A stretch of DNA of 34,584 nt, from positions 1 to 34,584 of the forward strand of contig JASIBM010000434.1 in the NCBI GenBank assembly GCA_030045175.1, in the 5' to 3' direction. Below the pieces are notes generated by a model. The model did no database searches and was not told the origin of the DNA. It saw only the letters and a program-made list of their open reading frames with translations. The translations under genes and the position numbers were made by a program. Positions 24,217-32,697 of the stretch are shown here, one piece after another (the first letter of the stretch is position 1; every line of letters starts with the position of its first letter). The stretch comes from Streptosporangiaceae bacterium (GTDB lineage Bacteria; Actinomycetota; Actinomycetes; Streptosporangiales; Streptosporangiaceae).

Positions 24217-25745
24217 TCCCCACGCTCCTGCATGACCTGCTTGATCATCGCGCCGCGGCAAGGCCCCAGGCGCCGGCCCTGACGCACGGGGACCGGACGT
24301 GGAGCTACGGTGAGCTGGCCCGCTGGTCCGCCGCCGTCGCGGGGTGGCTACGCGAGCAGCGCGTCGGCCGGGGTGACCGGGTGGTGATTCTCGGCCACAA
24401 CAACTGCCAGGCCGTTCCGCTCATCTTCGCCGCCGCGCGGATCGGCGCGGTATTCGTCCCAGTCAGCGACCAGGCCCCGGCACGACAGCTTGCGCATGTG
24501 GTGGCCGACAGCGGAGCCAGGCTCGTCGTGGCCACGCCCGGCGGCGCCGGCGCCGCAGGGCGGCTGGCAGGCGTGGCGGTGCGGACCGTCGCCGAGCTGC
24601 CGGAACCAGCCGGCCCGGCCACGCCTGGCGAGGCGCCGTGCCTGTCCATCGACCCGGTCTGCCTGATCTACACCTCGGGGAGCACGGCGATGCCCAAGGC
24701 CGTCGTGAGCACCCACAGGCAGGTGCTCTTCGCTGTCCAGGCGATCCAGAGCCAGCTGGCGTACCGCGACGATGACGTGGTGCTTTGCTGCCTGCCGCTG
24801 TCCTTCGACTACGGCTTGTACCAGATCTTCCTGGCGTGCGCGGCCGGAGCGCGGCTGGTCCTCGGCGATGACTCGGACGCGGGCCCGGCGCTGCTGCGAC
24901 GGCTGGTGCACGAGGACGTCTCGGTGCTGCCGCTCGTGCCCAGCCTGGCCGTGACGCTGTGCCGCCTGGCCGGCCGCGGTGGCCAGGCCCCCGCGCGGCT
25001 GCGGATGGTCACGAACACCGGCGCCGAGCTCACCCCGGCCATGTGCCGGCGGCTCCGGGCAGCGATTCCTGGCCTCGCCGTGGTCCCCATGTTCGGGCTG
25101 ACCGAGTGCAAGCGGGTCTCGATCGGCGAGCCGAACCTGGACCTGCGCCGGCCAGGGTCGGTTGGCCGGGCGCTGCCGGACACCGAGGTCATCGTGGCAG
25201 GCGAGGACGGCAAGCCGGCCGCGCCAGGAACGGTGGGCGAGCTGCTCGTGCGCGGGCCGCACGTCATGGCCGGCTACTGGAACGCCCCCGGGCTGACCGC
25301 GGCCCGGTTCCGCCGCGACAGCCTGGGCCAGCCGGTGCTGCACACCGGCGACCGGTGCCGCCTCGATGCGGACGGGTATCTCTACTTCGCCGGCCGCGGC
25401 GACGACATCTACAAGCAGGGCGGGATCAGGGTCAGCGCCGTCGAGGTGGAGTCGGCGGCGCTGGAGATCGGTGGCGTGGAGCTCGCCGCCGCGCTGCCCC
25501 CGAACGGCCGGTTCGGGTCACGGCTAGCGGTCACCGGCGACCTGACGCCGCACCAGCTGCTGACCGGGCTGCGAGATCGGCTCGGGGCGCAGAAGCTGCC
25601 AGACGAGTGCCGGGTCATGGCCGCCCTGCCGCTCGCCGTCAACGGCAAGATCGACCGCCGGGCGCTTGACGAGCAATGGGCGCAGGCCGTCGCCGGCCCC
25701 CCTGGCGTGGCGCTACAGGGCGAGCCCGCCGGAGCCAGGCCGTGA
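24213..25745 (+). CDS. AMP-forming amino-acid/acyl ligase 2 (exosortase-A-associated ligase type)
   Basis: From ATG 24213 this gives 510 residues; AGGAGGG at 24201-24207 decides against the open GTG at 24195. LIYTSGSTAMPKAVV (A3), LPLSFDYGLYQIFLA (A4), PMFGLTECKRVSI (A5), HTGDRCRLDADGYLYFAGRGDD across A7-A8 and NGKIDRRAL with the A10 lysine are visible. The SFDYGLYQ signature is typical of ligases that occur next to a PLP decarboxylase and a carrier protein in exosortase A loci, and the same three gene types stand here. It should load the substrate later decarboxylated by the next gene product. GTGA overlap with the decarboxylase. Confidence 0.82.
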   Translation: MIPTLLHDLLDHRAAARPQAPALTHGDRTWSYGELARWSAAVAGWLREQRVGRGDRVVILGHNNCQAVPLIFAAARIGAVFVPVSDQAPARQLAHVVADSGARLVVATPGGAGAAGRLAGVAVRTVAELPEPAGPATPGEAPCLSIDPVCLIYTSGSTAMPKAVVSTHRQVLFAVQAIQSQLAYRDDDVVLCCLPLSFDYGLYQIFLACAAGARLVLGDDSDAGPALLRRLVHEDVSVLPLVPSLAVTLCRLAGRGGQAPARLRMVTNTGAELTPAMCRRLRAAIPGLAVVPMFGLTECKRVSIGEPNLDLRRPGSVGRALPDTEVIVAGEDGKPAAPGTVGELLVRGPHVMAGYWNAPGLTAARFRRDSLGQPVLHTGDRCRLDADGYLYFAGRGDDIYKQGGIRVSAVEVESAALEIGGVELAAALPPNGRFGSRLAVTGDLTPHQLLTGLRDRLGAQKLPDECRVMAALPLAVNGKIDRRALDEQWAQAVAGPPGVALQGEPAGARP

Positions 25746-26989
25746 TCGCCGAAGAGGTCGCAGCGAAGTTCGGGACGCCTGTCTACGTCTATGACCTGCA
25801 GGCCGTGCGGGACGCCCACGCCGACCTGCGATCCGCCCTGCCGGCGCAGGCCGGCCTCTACTACTCGCTCAAGGCGAACCCGCACCCGGAGGTCGCGGCC
25901 GAGCTCGCCAGGCTTGGCTGCCGCGCCGAGGTGTCGTCGCAGGGAGAGATCGACACCGCCATCGGCGCCGGATTCCAGGCGGCTCGCATGCTGCTGACCG
26001 GGCCGGGCAAGACCGCTGACACGATCGCGCACGCGATGCGCAGCGGGGTGCGGGCGTTCTCGGTGGAGTCCCCCGCGGACCTTGCCAGGATCGGCAGCCT
26101 GGCGGCTGCGCACGGCACGGCTGCCCGCTGCCTGCTGCGCGTGAACGCGGACCAGCCCGTGCCCGGGCTCGGCCTGGCCATGACGGGCACCGCATCGCAG
26201 TTCGGCGCTGATGCCTCCTGGGTGAGCAGGCAGCCGGAGCTGTTCAGGCAAGCCGGCGCCGCCCGGGTGACCGGCCTGCACCTGTACATGGGAACCAACA
26301 TCGAGGACGAGGCGACCCTGCTGGCGCAGTTCCGGGTGGCGGTCGGCATCGCCGCCAGCCTGGCCGGGCCGTTTGGCGGGTTCGCGGAGGTGGACCTGGG
26401 CGGGGGCTTCGGGACTCCCTACGCCAGGCGCGGCGGCCGGCCACTATTCGGTGGCCTGGCGCGCCAGCTTACCGAGCTGCTCGACGGTCACCTGCCGGGC
26501 TGGCGCCAGCGCCGGCCACTGATCACCTTCGAGTCTGGCCGCTACCTGGTCGGCAGCGCTGGCTCGCTGATCTGCCGCGTCGTGGACACGAAGGTGTCCA
26601 AGGGGGTGCGGTTCGCCGTGCTTGACGCCGGGGTGAACCATCTCGGCGGGATGATGGGACTGCGCCGCATCCCGCCCATCGTCCCTGACCTCCTCACGCT
26701 GCCCGGCGATGGCAATGGCGCCCGCGTGCCCACCACGGTCACCGGGCCGCTGTGCACGCCGCTCGACACCCTCGCCCGCGACGCCCAGCTGCCGCCGCTG
26801 GCCGCCGGGCAGCTGGTCGCCATCCCGAACGTGGGTGCCTATGGCCTGACCGCGAGCCTGATGGCCTTCCTCGGCCACCCGGCCCCGGCAGAAGTGGTGG
26901 TGAACGGCGACAAGGTCGCCTCGGCCTCGCAGATCCAGCTCACCCGGACTCACCTGCTAGCCCGCGAGCCTGCTCGCTCGCGCGCATGA
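25742..26989 (+). CDS. PLP-dependent decarboxylase of the DapDC/ODC fold (BtrK/VinO-like)
   Basis: The 415-residue protein has the alanine-racemase-like barrel of diaminopimelate decarboxylases. LYYSLKANPHPEV gives PLP-lysine Lys44, DLGGGFGTPY (218-227) binds the PLP phosphate and GPLCTPLDTL (335-344) has the catalytic Cys338. True DapDC has CESGD at this place; the Thr-Pro-Leu-Asp variant occurs in the exosortase-associated subfamily. Relatives BtrK and VinO decarboxylate amino acids while tethered to a carrier protein, which fits the neighbouring ligase and carriers. GTG start overlaps the ligase stop, with GGAG seven bases upstream. Free lysine or ornithine decarboxylation cannot be excluded. 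Confidence 0.87.
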   Translation: MIAEEVAAKFGTPVYVYDLQAVRDAHADLRSALPAQAGLYYSLKANPHPEVAAELARLGCRAEVSSQGEIDTAIGAGFQAARMLLTGPGKTADTIAHAMRSGVRAFSVESPADLARIGSLAAAHGTAARCLLRVNADQPVPGLGLAMTGTASQFGADASWVSRQPELFRQAGAARVTGLHLYMGTNIEDEATLLAQFRVAVGIAASLAGPFGGFAEVDLGGGFGTPYARRGGRPLFGGLARQLTELLDGHLPGWRQRRPLITFESGRYLVGSAGSLICRVVDTKVSKGVRFAVLDAGVNHLGGMMGLRRIPPIVPDLLTLPGDGNGARVPTTVTGPLCTPLDTLARDAQLPPLAAGQLVAIPNVGAYGLTASLMAFLGHPAPAEVVVNGDKVASASQIQLTRTHLLAREPARSRA

Positions 26990-27021
26990 CCTCCGATGCC
27001 GCCCGAGCGGAAGGGAACACC

Positions 27022-27294
27022 ATGAGCAGCGTTGCTCTCGATCCGGACTTCGAGAAGGTGCTCAGGCGTCGCCTGACATACCTGGCTCCAGAAGCGCCGC
27101 TGTTGCCGGACGTACCGCTGAAGAGCCTTGGCCTCAACTCGCTGCTGGCCGTCGAGCTCATCTTCGACATCGAAGACGAGCTGAACGTGGCGCTGCCAGA
27201 CGAGGCGATGACCGCGCAGGTATTCGAGACGGCCGCGAGCCTATGGTCGGCCGTGAGCGACGCACGGACGCAAGCGGCGCTGGGGGCGCGATGA
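27022..27294 (+). CDS. Free-standing acyl carrier protein (carrier protein 3)
   Basis: From ATG 27022 this gives 90 residues; GGAAGGG six bases upstream decides against ATG 26986, which overlaps the decarboxylase stop. LKSLGLNSLLAVELIFDIEDELN has the helix II carrier pattern with Ser40, followed by LPDEAMTAQVFETAASLWSAV. The GLNS variant replaces the usual GLDS. Its stop overlaps the start of the flavoenzyme gene (ATGA), so the carrier and the flavoenzyme are coupled; the flavoenzyme probably acts on a group bound to this carrier. Confidence 0.85.
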   Translation: MSSVALDPDFEKVLRRRLTYLAPEAPLLPDVPLKSLGLNSLLAVELIFDIEDELNVALPDEAMTAQVFETAASLWSAVSDARTQAALGAR

Positions 27295-28487
27295 CCGCCG
27301 GGGCGAGCTCCCGGTCACCGGCCGGCCCCGAGCACGCGGACCTGGCACAGCGCCTGGCGGACGTCGCGGCGGTCATCAGGGAGGAAGCGGCCGTGATCGA
27401 CAGGGATGCCACGTTCCCGGAAAATGGCATGTCCGCGATCCGCAAGCAGGGCCTGCTCGGGCTGCTCGTGCCTGCCGAGTACGGCGGGCTCGGCGGCTGG
27501 CTGCCCGAATTCGTCGATGCCGCCGTCGTCCTGGCTGGCGAGTGCCTGTCCACGGCGCTGATCTGGGCGATGCACTGCCAGCAGGCGGCCACCATCGCCA
27601 GGCACGCCACCCCGCGGCTACGCCAGGACCTGCTGCCCCGCATCGCCGGGGGCGAGGTCTACATCGCGTCGGTCACCAGCGAGAAGGGCAAGGGCGGCCA
27701 CCTGCTGACCGCCCAGGCGCCGCTGCGGCGCGCGGGCGGCATGCTGGAGATCGACAGGGACGCTCCGATCGTCACCGGCGGTCAGCACGCCGACGGGTTC
27801 CTGATCACCATGCGCGACGACGTCTCGGCGCCAGCCAGCGCGGTCTCCCTGGTCTACGCCGACCGCGCGGAACTGACCGTGTCGGCGGCTGGATCCTGGG
27901 ATCCGCTTGGCATGCGGGGCACCCACAGCGTCGGCTTGCGGATCAACGGCCAGGTAGCCGGCCACAACCTGGTCGGCCTGCCCGGTGAGTTCCGCGAGGT
28001 CGCTGTGGCCACCTTCGCGCCAGTAGGTCACATCGGATGGGCCGCGTGCTGGCTTGGCGCCGCGCGCGCCGCCTTGCACCGCGTCATCGAGCTGCTGCGC
28101 GCCCCGGCCGGCCGGCGCCAGTTCGACCTGCGCTCGGAGCTGCTGCGGACCAGGCTTGCCCGCGCCAGGCTTGACCTCGACACGGTGGCAGCGATGATCG
28201 CGCAGTGCGTACGGGACGTGTGCGCCGCGCCGGACCTGGAGGCGATACCGGTCCAGCTGCGGCTGAACGCGCTGAAGGTGCTGGCCGCCGAGCGTTGCTT
28301 CGCCGTCGCTGACCTGCTCATCGAGGTCACCGGCCTGCGGCATGGCTACCTGCGCGACGCGCCGCTCGGCCTGGAGCGGGTGTTCCGTGACCTTCGCTCA
28401 GCCAGCCTGAATTACGCGAACGACCGGCTGTTGCTGGCAAACGGTGCGCTCGCCCTGCTCGACCGGGGAGTGACCCTTGCCTACTGA
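27291..28487 (+). CDS. Acyl-CoA-dehydrogenase-fold flavoenzyme (carrier-bound substrate dehydrogenase or monooxygenase)
   Basis: The 398-residue protein follows the acyl-CoA dehydrogenase layout: N-terminal helices with GLLGLLVPAEYGGLGG, a middle beta domain (YIASVTSEKGKGGHLLTA, DPLGMRGTHSVGLRING) and a C-terminal helical domain. The C-terminus (LGLERVFRDLRSASLNYAND) lacks the YEGT-type catalytic-glutamate motif of classical fatty acyl-CoA dehydrogenases. That pattern occurs in biosynthetic acyl-ACP dehydrogenases and in flavin monooxygenases of the same fold (DszC/VlmH types). A flavin reductase gene lies two genes downstream, which fits the two-component monooxygenase option, though dehydrogenation remains possible. 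It overlaps the carrier gene by 4 bp and the TrpB-like gene by 11 bp. Confidence 0.78.
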   Translation: MTAGASSRSPAGPEHADLAQRLADVAAVIREEAAVIDRDATFPENGMSAIRKQGLLGLLVPAEYGGLGGWLPEFVDAAVVLAGECLSTALIWAMHCQQAATIARHATPRLRQDLLPRIAGGEVYIASVTSEKGKGGHLLTAQAPLRRAGGMLEIDRDAPIVTGGQHADGFLITMRDDVSAPASAVSLVYADRAELTVSAAGSWDPLGMRGTHSVGLRINGQVAGHNLVGLPGEFREVAVATFAPVGHIGWAACWLGAARAALHRVIELLRAPAGRRQFDLRSELLRTRLARARLDLDTVAAMIAQCVRDVCAAPDLEAIPVQLRLNALKVLAAERCFAVADLLIEVTGLRHGYLRDAPLGLERVFRDLRSASLNYANDRLLLANGALALLDRGVTLAY

Positions 28488-29901
28488 AGAGCTGCTCAGC
28501 CACATTGAACCCGCCGCAGGCGCGGCCGTCGCGGTGCCTGCCGCGTGGTACAACCTGCTCGCCGACGCCGGCTTCGAGCTGCCGCCTGACGTGGCCAGCG
28601 GGGGCGAAGGCCCGAGCCTGCGGCCTCAGGTTCCGCTTAGCATCATCCGGCAGGAGCTATCCACCCAGCGCTGGATTCCCATCCCGGAGGAAGTCAGGGC
28701 TCGCTTCGCCGCCTGGCGCCCGACTCCGTTGCGCCGGGCCGAAGCGCTCGAGCGCGCGCTGGGCACCAGGGCCCGCATCTACTACAAGTACGAGGGGGGA
28801 AACCTCACCGGCAGCCACAAGCTGAACACAGCGGTGGCCCAGGCGTACTACTACCGGGCCGCGGGAGCCAAGCGCCTGGCCGTGGCCACGGGCGCCGGGC
28901 AGTGGGGCACCGCCGTGGCGGCCGCGTGCCAGATGTTCGGCCTGGCCTGCCAGGTGTACATGGTCCGGGCGAGCCTGCTTGCCAAGCCGCACCGCAAGAC
29001 CATGATGGAACTGCTCGGGGCGACCGTCACGGCGAGCCCGAGCGATGACACCGAGGTCGGGCGCAGGTTCCTGGCCGACGGCGCCGATGGCGGCACGTTG
29101 TCGATCGCCCTGGCCGAGGCCCTGGAGGAGACGCGTGATCCGGGCACCCGGTTTTGCGCGGGCAGCGGGGAAACGTACGCGCTGCTGCACCAGACGGTCA
29201 TCGGCCTGGAAGCGGCGGCCCAGCTGGCGGCCATCGACGAGGGCGTGCGGCCGGATGTCGTGATCGCCGCGCTCGGGGCGGGAAGCAACTTCGGCGGCAT
29301 CGCATTCCCGTTCCTGCGCGCCAGGCTCGCCGCGCGGGAGGTTCCTGGGGCCAGGCAAGCACCGGGGCAGCCGCTGCGGTGCCTGGCCGCTGAGCCTGCG
29401 GCGTGCCCGAAGCTGACCAGGGGCCGCTACGTCTACGACCACACCGACAGCTCGGAGCGGACGCCCTTGCAGAAGATGTACACGCTTGGCTATCGCTTCA
29501 CGCCCACCCCGATGCATGCCGGCGGGCTTCGCTATCACGGCACCGCCAAGATCGTCAGCGCGCTGTACGCGCGCGGCCTCATCGAGGCCGCCGCCTACCA
29601 GCAGCGCGAGGTGTTCGAGTCGGCGGTCCTCTTCGCCAAGTGCGAGGGCATCTTGCCCGCCCCGGAGAGCGCGCACGCGGTCCACGGGGCTATCGCGGAA
29701 GCCGCGCGGGCGGACGCTGACGGCACCGCCCCGCGCATCCTGTTCTCGCTGAGCGGGCATGGCATGTTCGACCTGGAGGCCTACCGCTCTTATCTGTGCG
29801 GTGACATGCCGGACGTGATCATTCCAGCCGCTGAGATCGAGGAATCCCTGGCCAGGCTCCCCGCGCAGCCGGAGCCTGCCGCAGCCGAGAGAACCGGGTG
29901 A
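28477..29901 (+). CDS. TrpB2-like PLP enzyme lacking the catalytic glutamate
   Basis: The 474-residue protein aligns with TrpB2, the stand-alone tryptophan synthase beta type. YYKYEGGNLTGSHKLNTAVAQ, split around Lys115, holds the PLP lysine, and the C-terminal GHGMFDLEAYRSYL is a TrpB2 hallmark. In TrpB and TrpB2 the segment reads ETGAGQ, with a Glu essential for beta-replacement; here it reads ATGAGQWG, so that Glu is Ala137. HKPNT is also changed to HKLNT. It therefore probably does not make tryptophan and may do another PLP beta-elimination or replacement. The TTG start has GGGGAG six bases upstream and overlaps the flavoenzyme gene. No trpA is present. Confidence 0.83.
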   Translation: MPTEELLSHIEPAAGAAVAVPAAWYNLLADAGFELPPDVASGGEGPSLRPQVPLSIIRQELSTQRWIPIPEEVRARFAAWRPTPLRRAEALERALGTRARIYYKYEGGNLTGSHKLNTAVAQAYYYRAAGAKRLAVATGAGQWGTAVAAACQMFGLACQVYMVRASLLAKPHRKTMMELLGATVTASPSDDTEVGRRFLADGADGGTLSIALAEALEETRDPGTRFCAGSGETYALLHQTVIGLEAAAQLAAIDEGVRPDVVIAALGAGSNFGGIAFPFLRARLAAREVPGARQAPGQPLRCLAAEPAACPKLTRGRYVYDHTDSSERTPLQKMYTLGYRFTPTPMHAGGLRYHGTAKIVSALYARGLIEAAAYQQREVFESAVLFAKCEGILPAPESAHAVHGAIAEAARADADGTAPRILFSLSGHGMFDLEAYRSYLCGDMPDVIIPAAEIEESLARLPAQPEPAAAERTG

Positions 29902-30497
29902 ATCAGGTGAATTACCCAGCAACGGCGCTGGGCTGGGCCAGCGCTGGCGAGCCGGAAGGACCGACCGCGTTGCGCCTGGACGCTCGCGCGCAAGACGGGA
30001 CGGAGCCGGCCAGCGCCGAGGAGTTCCGTGAGCTGATGAGGCACTGGCCGACCGGCGTGTGCGTGATCACCACGCAGGACGCGGATGGCCCGGCTGGCTG
30101 CACGGTCAGCTCCCTCATGAGCGTGTCCCTGAGCCCTCCGCTGCTCGTGATCGCCCTGGCGACCGGCAGCGTGACGCTGGCCGCGATCAGCCGGGCCGGC
30201 GCGTTCGGCGTCAACGTGCTTGGCGAGGAGCAGGGCGACCTGGGGCAGCGGTTCGCCAGCGGCGAGCACCGCGACCGGTTCAACGGGGTGAAGTGCCGGT
30301 ATCAGGGCCGGCTTCCGTTGCTGCCAGAGGTGGTCGCGTGCGTCGTGTGCACCGTCTGGGACACCGCGCCGTGCGCGGACCACGTGCTGGTCATCGGCAA
30401 GCCGGTATGGCACGCGGCGCGACATGACCTGTCCCCGCTGCTCCGCTTCCGCAGCGGCTACCGGCACCTCGCCGAGCGACCTACTGAGTGCGCTTGA
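29898..30497 (+). CDS. Flavin reductase (HpaC/VlmR-like)
   Basis: This 199-residue protein has the flavin reductase-like split-barrel fold: FRELMRHWPTGVCVITTQD, CTVSSLMSVSLSPPLLVIAL and FGVNVLGEEQGDLGQRFAS are characteristic, with RFNGV later. Such enzymes use NAD(P)H to reduce free FMN or FAD for a partner oxygenase. The acyl-CoA-dehydrogenase-fold enzyme two genes upstream is the natural partner. The first 30 residues are a poorly conserved extension. The GTG start overlaps the TrpB-like stop. It is the last gene of the rightward block, and its 3' end overlaps the LYS9-like gene by 17 bases on the other strand. Confidence 0.88.
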   Translation: MNQVNYPATALGWASAGEPEGPTALRLDARAQDGTEPASAEEFRELMRHWPTGVCVITTQDADGPAGCTVSSLMSVSLSPPLLVIALATGSVTLAAISRAGAFGVNVLGEEQGDLGQRFASGEHRDRFNGVKCRYQGRLPLLPEVVACVVCTVWDTAPCADHVLVIGKPVWHAARHDLSPLLRFRSGYRHLAERPTECA

Positions 30498-31626
30498 CGC
30501 TGATGTCGTGATCGGCCAGGAACGCCAGCCACCGGTCTACCCCGGGGGCGTCCGCCGCCGCCATGTGCAGGCCCGCGGTCATCTTGCCGGCCAGGATCTC
30601 AGTCACTCCGAAAGCGAGCGGCAAGGACACGCACCGGGCCATCGCGGATTCCGCCTGGTCTCCGGTGGTGTCCAGCAGGTACTGCCCTGACCAGGCTCGC
30701 TGCCCGCTTCGGTGGACGTCGAGGGATACGGCAAGTACCACCCGGTCGGGGCTGTCCGGGTCCGGCGGGTAGCGGACGGCTAGCTCGTCCGCCAGCTCGG
30801 CGATCCTGGCGGTGTTCCCGGTACTGAGTTCGGCGAAGATGGGCGCCCATGCGTCGAGCCAGCCGGAAAGTCGCAGCGTGCCGCGGATGAATGTGCGTAG
30901 CTGCCACGACGGGGGGAGGCCGTACTGCGCGGCGAACGGGACGCTGTCGCGGTTCGGGTAAGCCTCGAACGCCTCGCCGGACAGGTGCAGCTCGCGAGTC
31001 GCCTCCCAGGGGCGTTCGGTGCTCTGCTGGACTCCGCCGGCTATGTAGCGGGCGGGCTCGCACAAGGCAGCGAGCACGGCTCTCGGCGCCCAGGTGAACT
31101 GGTAACGAAACTCGCCGGCCACGACGGGCAGTCCGCCGCAGTAAGAGCTGAAGTCCACGACGGCAGCCTCGTCGCCAGTCGCCGAGATGGCGCTTGACAC
31201 CAGCTTGTGCGCGAGCAAGTGATCGATGCCGGGGTCGAGCCCTGCCTCGGTCAGCACCACCGCGCCCGCCCGCTCCGCGGCCTGCGCCACCGCGGCCAGA
31301 TCTGGCGACGTATAGCTGGAGCAGGCGAAATGCGCGCGCTGGGCGACGCAAAGCCGCAGCAACCCGGCGTGCTCGGTGGCGGGGAGCATGGAGACGACGA
31401 CGTCGCCGGGGCCGGCCTGCGCCCGCAGCGCCCCGATGCTGAACTCGGCGGGCGTCGCACGACCATCGAGGCCAAGCAGGCGCAGGCGCGTGAGCGCCTT
31501 GTCCCTGGTGCGAGCCCACATTACGACGCGGTCCGCATGGTCACACACAAACCGGACGCCACTGCCCGTGGACAGGCCGCTGCCGACCCAGTGCACGGTT
31601 CCGCTCGCGGTGCGGGCCTTAGTCAT
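30481..31626 (-). CDS. Saccharopine dehydrogenase family, LYS9-like (glutamate-forming type)
   Basis: The 381-residue protein begins with HWVGSGLSTGSGVRFVC, a nucleotide-binding Rossmann start, then MLPATEHAGLLRLCVAQRAHF and SSYTSPDLAAVAQAAERAG. LTEAGLDPGIDHLLAHK is the strongest family signature (saccharopine reductase). Yeast LYS9 links 2-aminoadipate semialdehyde and glutamate to saccharopine with NADPH, or splits saccharopine in reverse. The partner LYS1-like gene lies immediately upstream (ten bases). Together they could transfer an amino group from glutamate to an aldehyde. Actual substrates are not predictable. Confidence 0.82.
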   Translation of the reverse strand: MTKARTASGTVHWVGSGLSTGSGVRFVCDHADRVVMWARTRDKALTRLRLLGLDGRATPAEFSIGALRAQAGPGDVVVSMLPATEHAGLLRLCVAQRAHFACSSYTSPDLAAVAQAAERAGAVVLTEAGLDPGIDHLLAHKLVSSAISATGDEAAVVDFSSYCGGLPVVAGEFRYQFTWAPRAVLAALCEPARYIAGGVQQSTERPWEATRELHLSGEAFEAYPNRDSVPFAAQYGLPPSWQLRTFIRGTLRLSGWLDAWAPIFAELSTGNTARIAELADELAVRYPPDPDSPDRVVLAVSLDVHRSGQRAWSGQYLLDTTGDQAESAMARCVSLPLAFGVTEILAGKMTAGLHMAAADAPGVDRWLAFLADHDISVKRTQ

Positions 31627-31635
31627 GGGGGGCTC

Positions 31636-32697
31636 CTATCTGATGCCCGTGCGCTGGCAGGCGTTGTCGAACGCTTGCGCGCAGCGCTGCCAGGACGGTG
31701 GCTGATGAGCCAGGCGGAGCAGCCAGGGCAGCAGCTGCGCGGAGAAATCAGTGCTCGCCTCGACCGGAAGGAGGGCGGGCAAGTTGTCGATGGCGATGAT
31801 CTCCAGGGCGGGCGGGCCCTCGGCCAGGCGGCGAACCGGGCGCTGCCACGTCGTGACGCTGTCGTAGATCGGCAGCATGTTGAACGGCGATGCCACGTCG
31901 CAGGTCACGTCGGAGATGACCGCCAGCCGGCGCGCCGGGTCGGCAACATCGCTGACGGTCAGGAAGGGCGTGGCCGGGCGGGTGGTCAGCACCGCGTTCA
32001 CCAAGATGTCGTGTCCGAGCAGGGCGCGAAGATCGCGCACCCGAGTTTCCGCGATGTCCCATCGCGTTGGCGTGGCGCCAGCCGTCGCGAGCGCCGCGCA
32101 CGCGCCACGCCCTGACCGGCCCAGGGCGCCGAGGACGAGCGGCCGGGTGACCTCGCGGCCTGCGGACCTGCGCAGCGCCTCGTCCAGGTCCGACCTGGAG
32201 CAGGGCTGGAGCGGCGCGGATAGCAGGCCCGCCCGGTGCAGCACGGCCAGGGCAGCGCCTGCGTAACCGGCCCAGTAGCCGAAGGCGGCAAGCCTGCGGC
32301 CGTCGTCGTCGGTCAGGTACTCCATGTCAAGCAAGGCCCCCCGGCCAGCGGCGAAACGGCTCAGCAGCAGGCGGCCGTCCTGCTGGCCCTTGTAGGCGTG
32401 GCCAAAGAAGACATGGCGATGGCGCAGCGCGAACGGCTTGGCCGGGAGTTCCTTCAGCCCCAGCACATAGAAGTCGTCATCGGCGTCGGCCCACGAGCCC
32501 GCCCGGGCGATCGCGGCGCCGGCCGCGGCGTAGCCGGCGATGGGGAAGGCCCGGTGCGCGGACTCCTCCACGGTCAGCGCTATCCCCGCGCCGATGAGCA
32601 CGCTCGCGTCCGCAGGCACGATGGGAACCCGGGTTTCAGCGCGCCGCGTTTCACTGCGAATCCATAGCCGCAGGCCACTGGTCGCCGGCGCGGTCAC
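31636..32697 (-). CDS. Saccharopine dehydrogenase, LYS1-like (lysine-forming type)
   Basis: The 353-residue protein matches yeast LYS1 in order. RSETRRAETRVPIVP is the N-terminal alanine-dehydrogenase-like start. GLKELP puts Lys82 at the LYS1 catalytic Lys77, and FFGHAYKGQ puts His100 at catalytic His96. LLDMEYLTDDDGRRLAAFGYWAGYAGAAL is very close to the yeast segment, and LGALGRSGRGA starts the NAD-binding fold. LYS1 splits saccharopine to lysine and 2-oxoglutarate, or makes it. It is unusual in a bacterium, where lysine is usually made by the DAP route. It overlaps the LuxR gene by four bases and the LYS9-like gene follows after ten. Confidence 0.85.
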   Translation of the reverse strand: MTAPATSGLRLWIRSETRRAETRVPIVPADASVLIGAGIALTVEESAHRAFPIAGYAAAGAAIARAGSWADADDDFYVLGLKELPAKPFALRHRHVFFGHAYKGQQDGRLLLSRFAAGRGALLDMEYLTDDDGRRLAAFGYWAGYAGAALAVLHRAGLLSAPLQPCSRSDLDEALRRSAGREVTRPLVLGALGRSGRGACAALATAGATPTRWDIAETRVRDLRALLGHDILVNAVLTTRPATPFLTVSDVADPARRLAVISDVTCDVASPFNMLPIYDSVTTWQRPVRRLAEGPPALEIIAIDNLPALLPVEASTDFSAQLLPWLLRLAHQPPSWQRCAQAFDNACQRTGIR

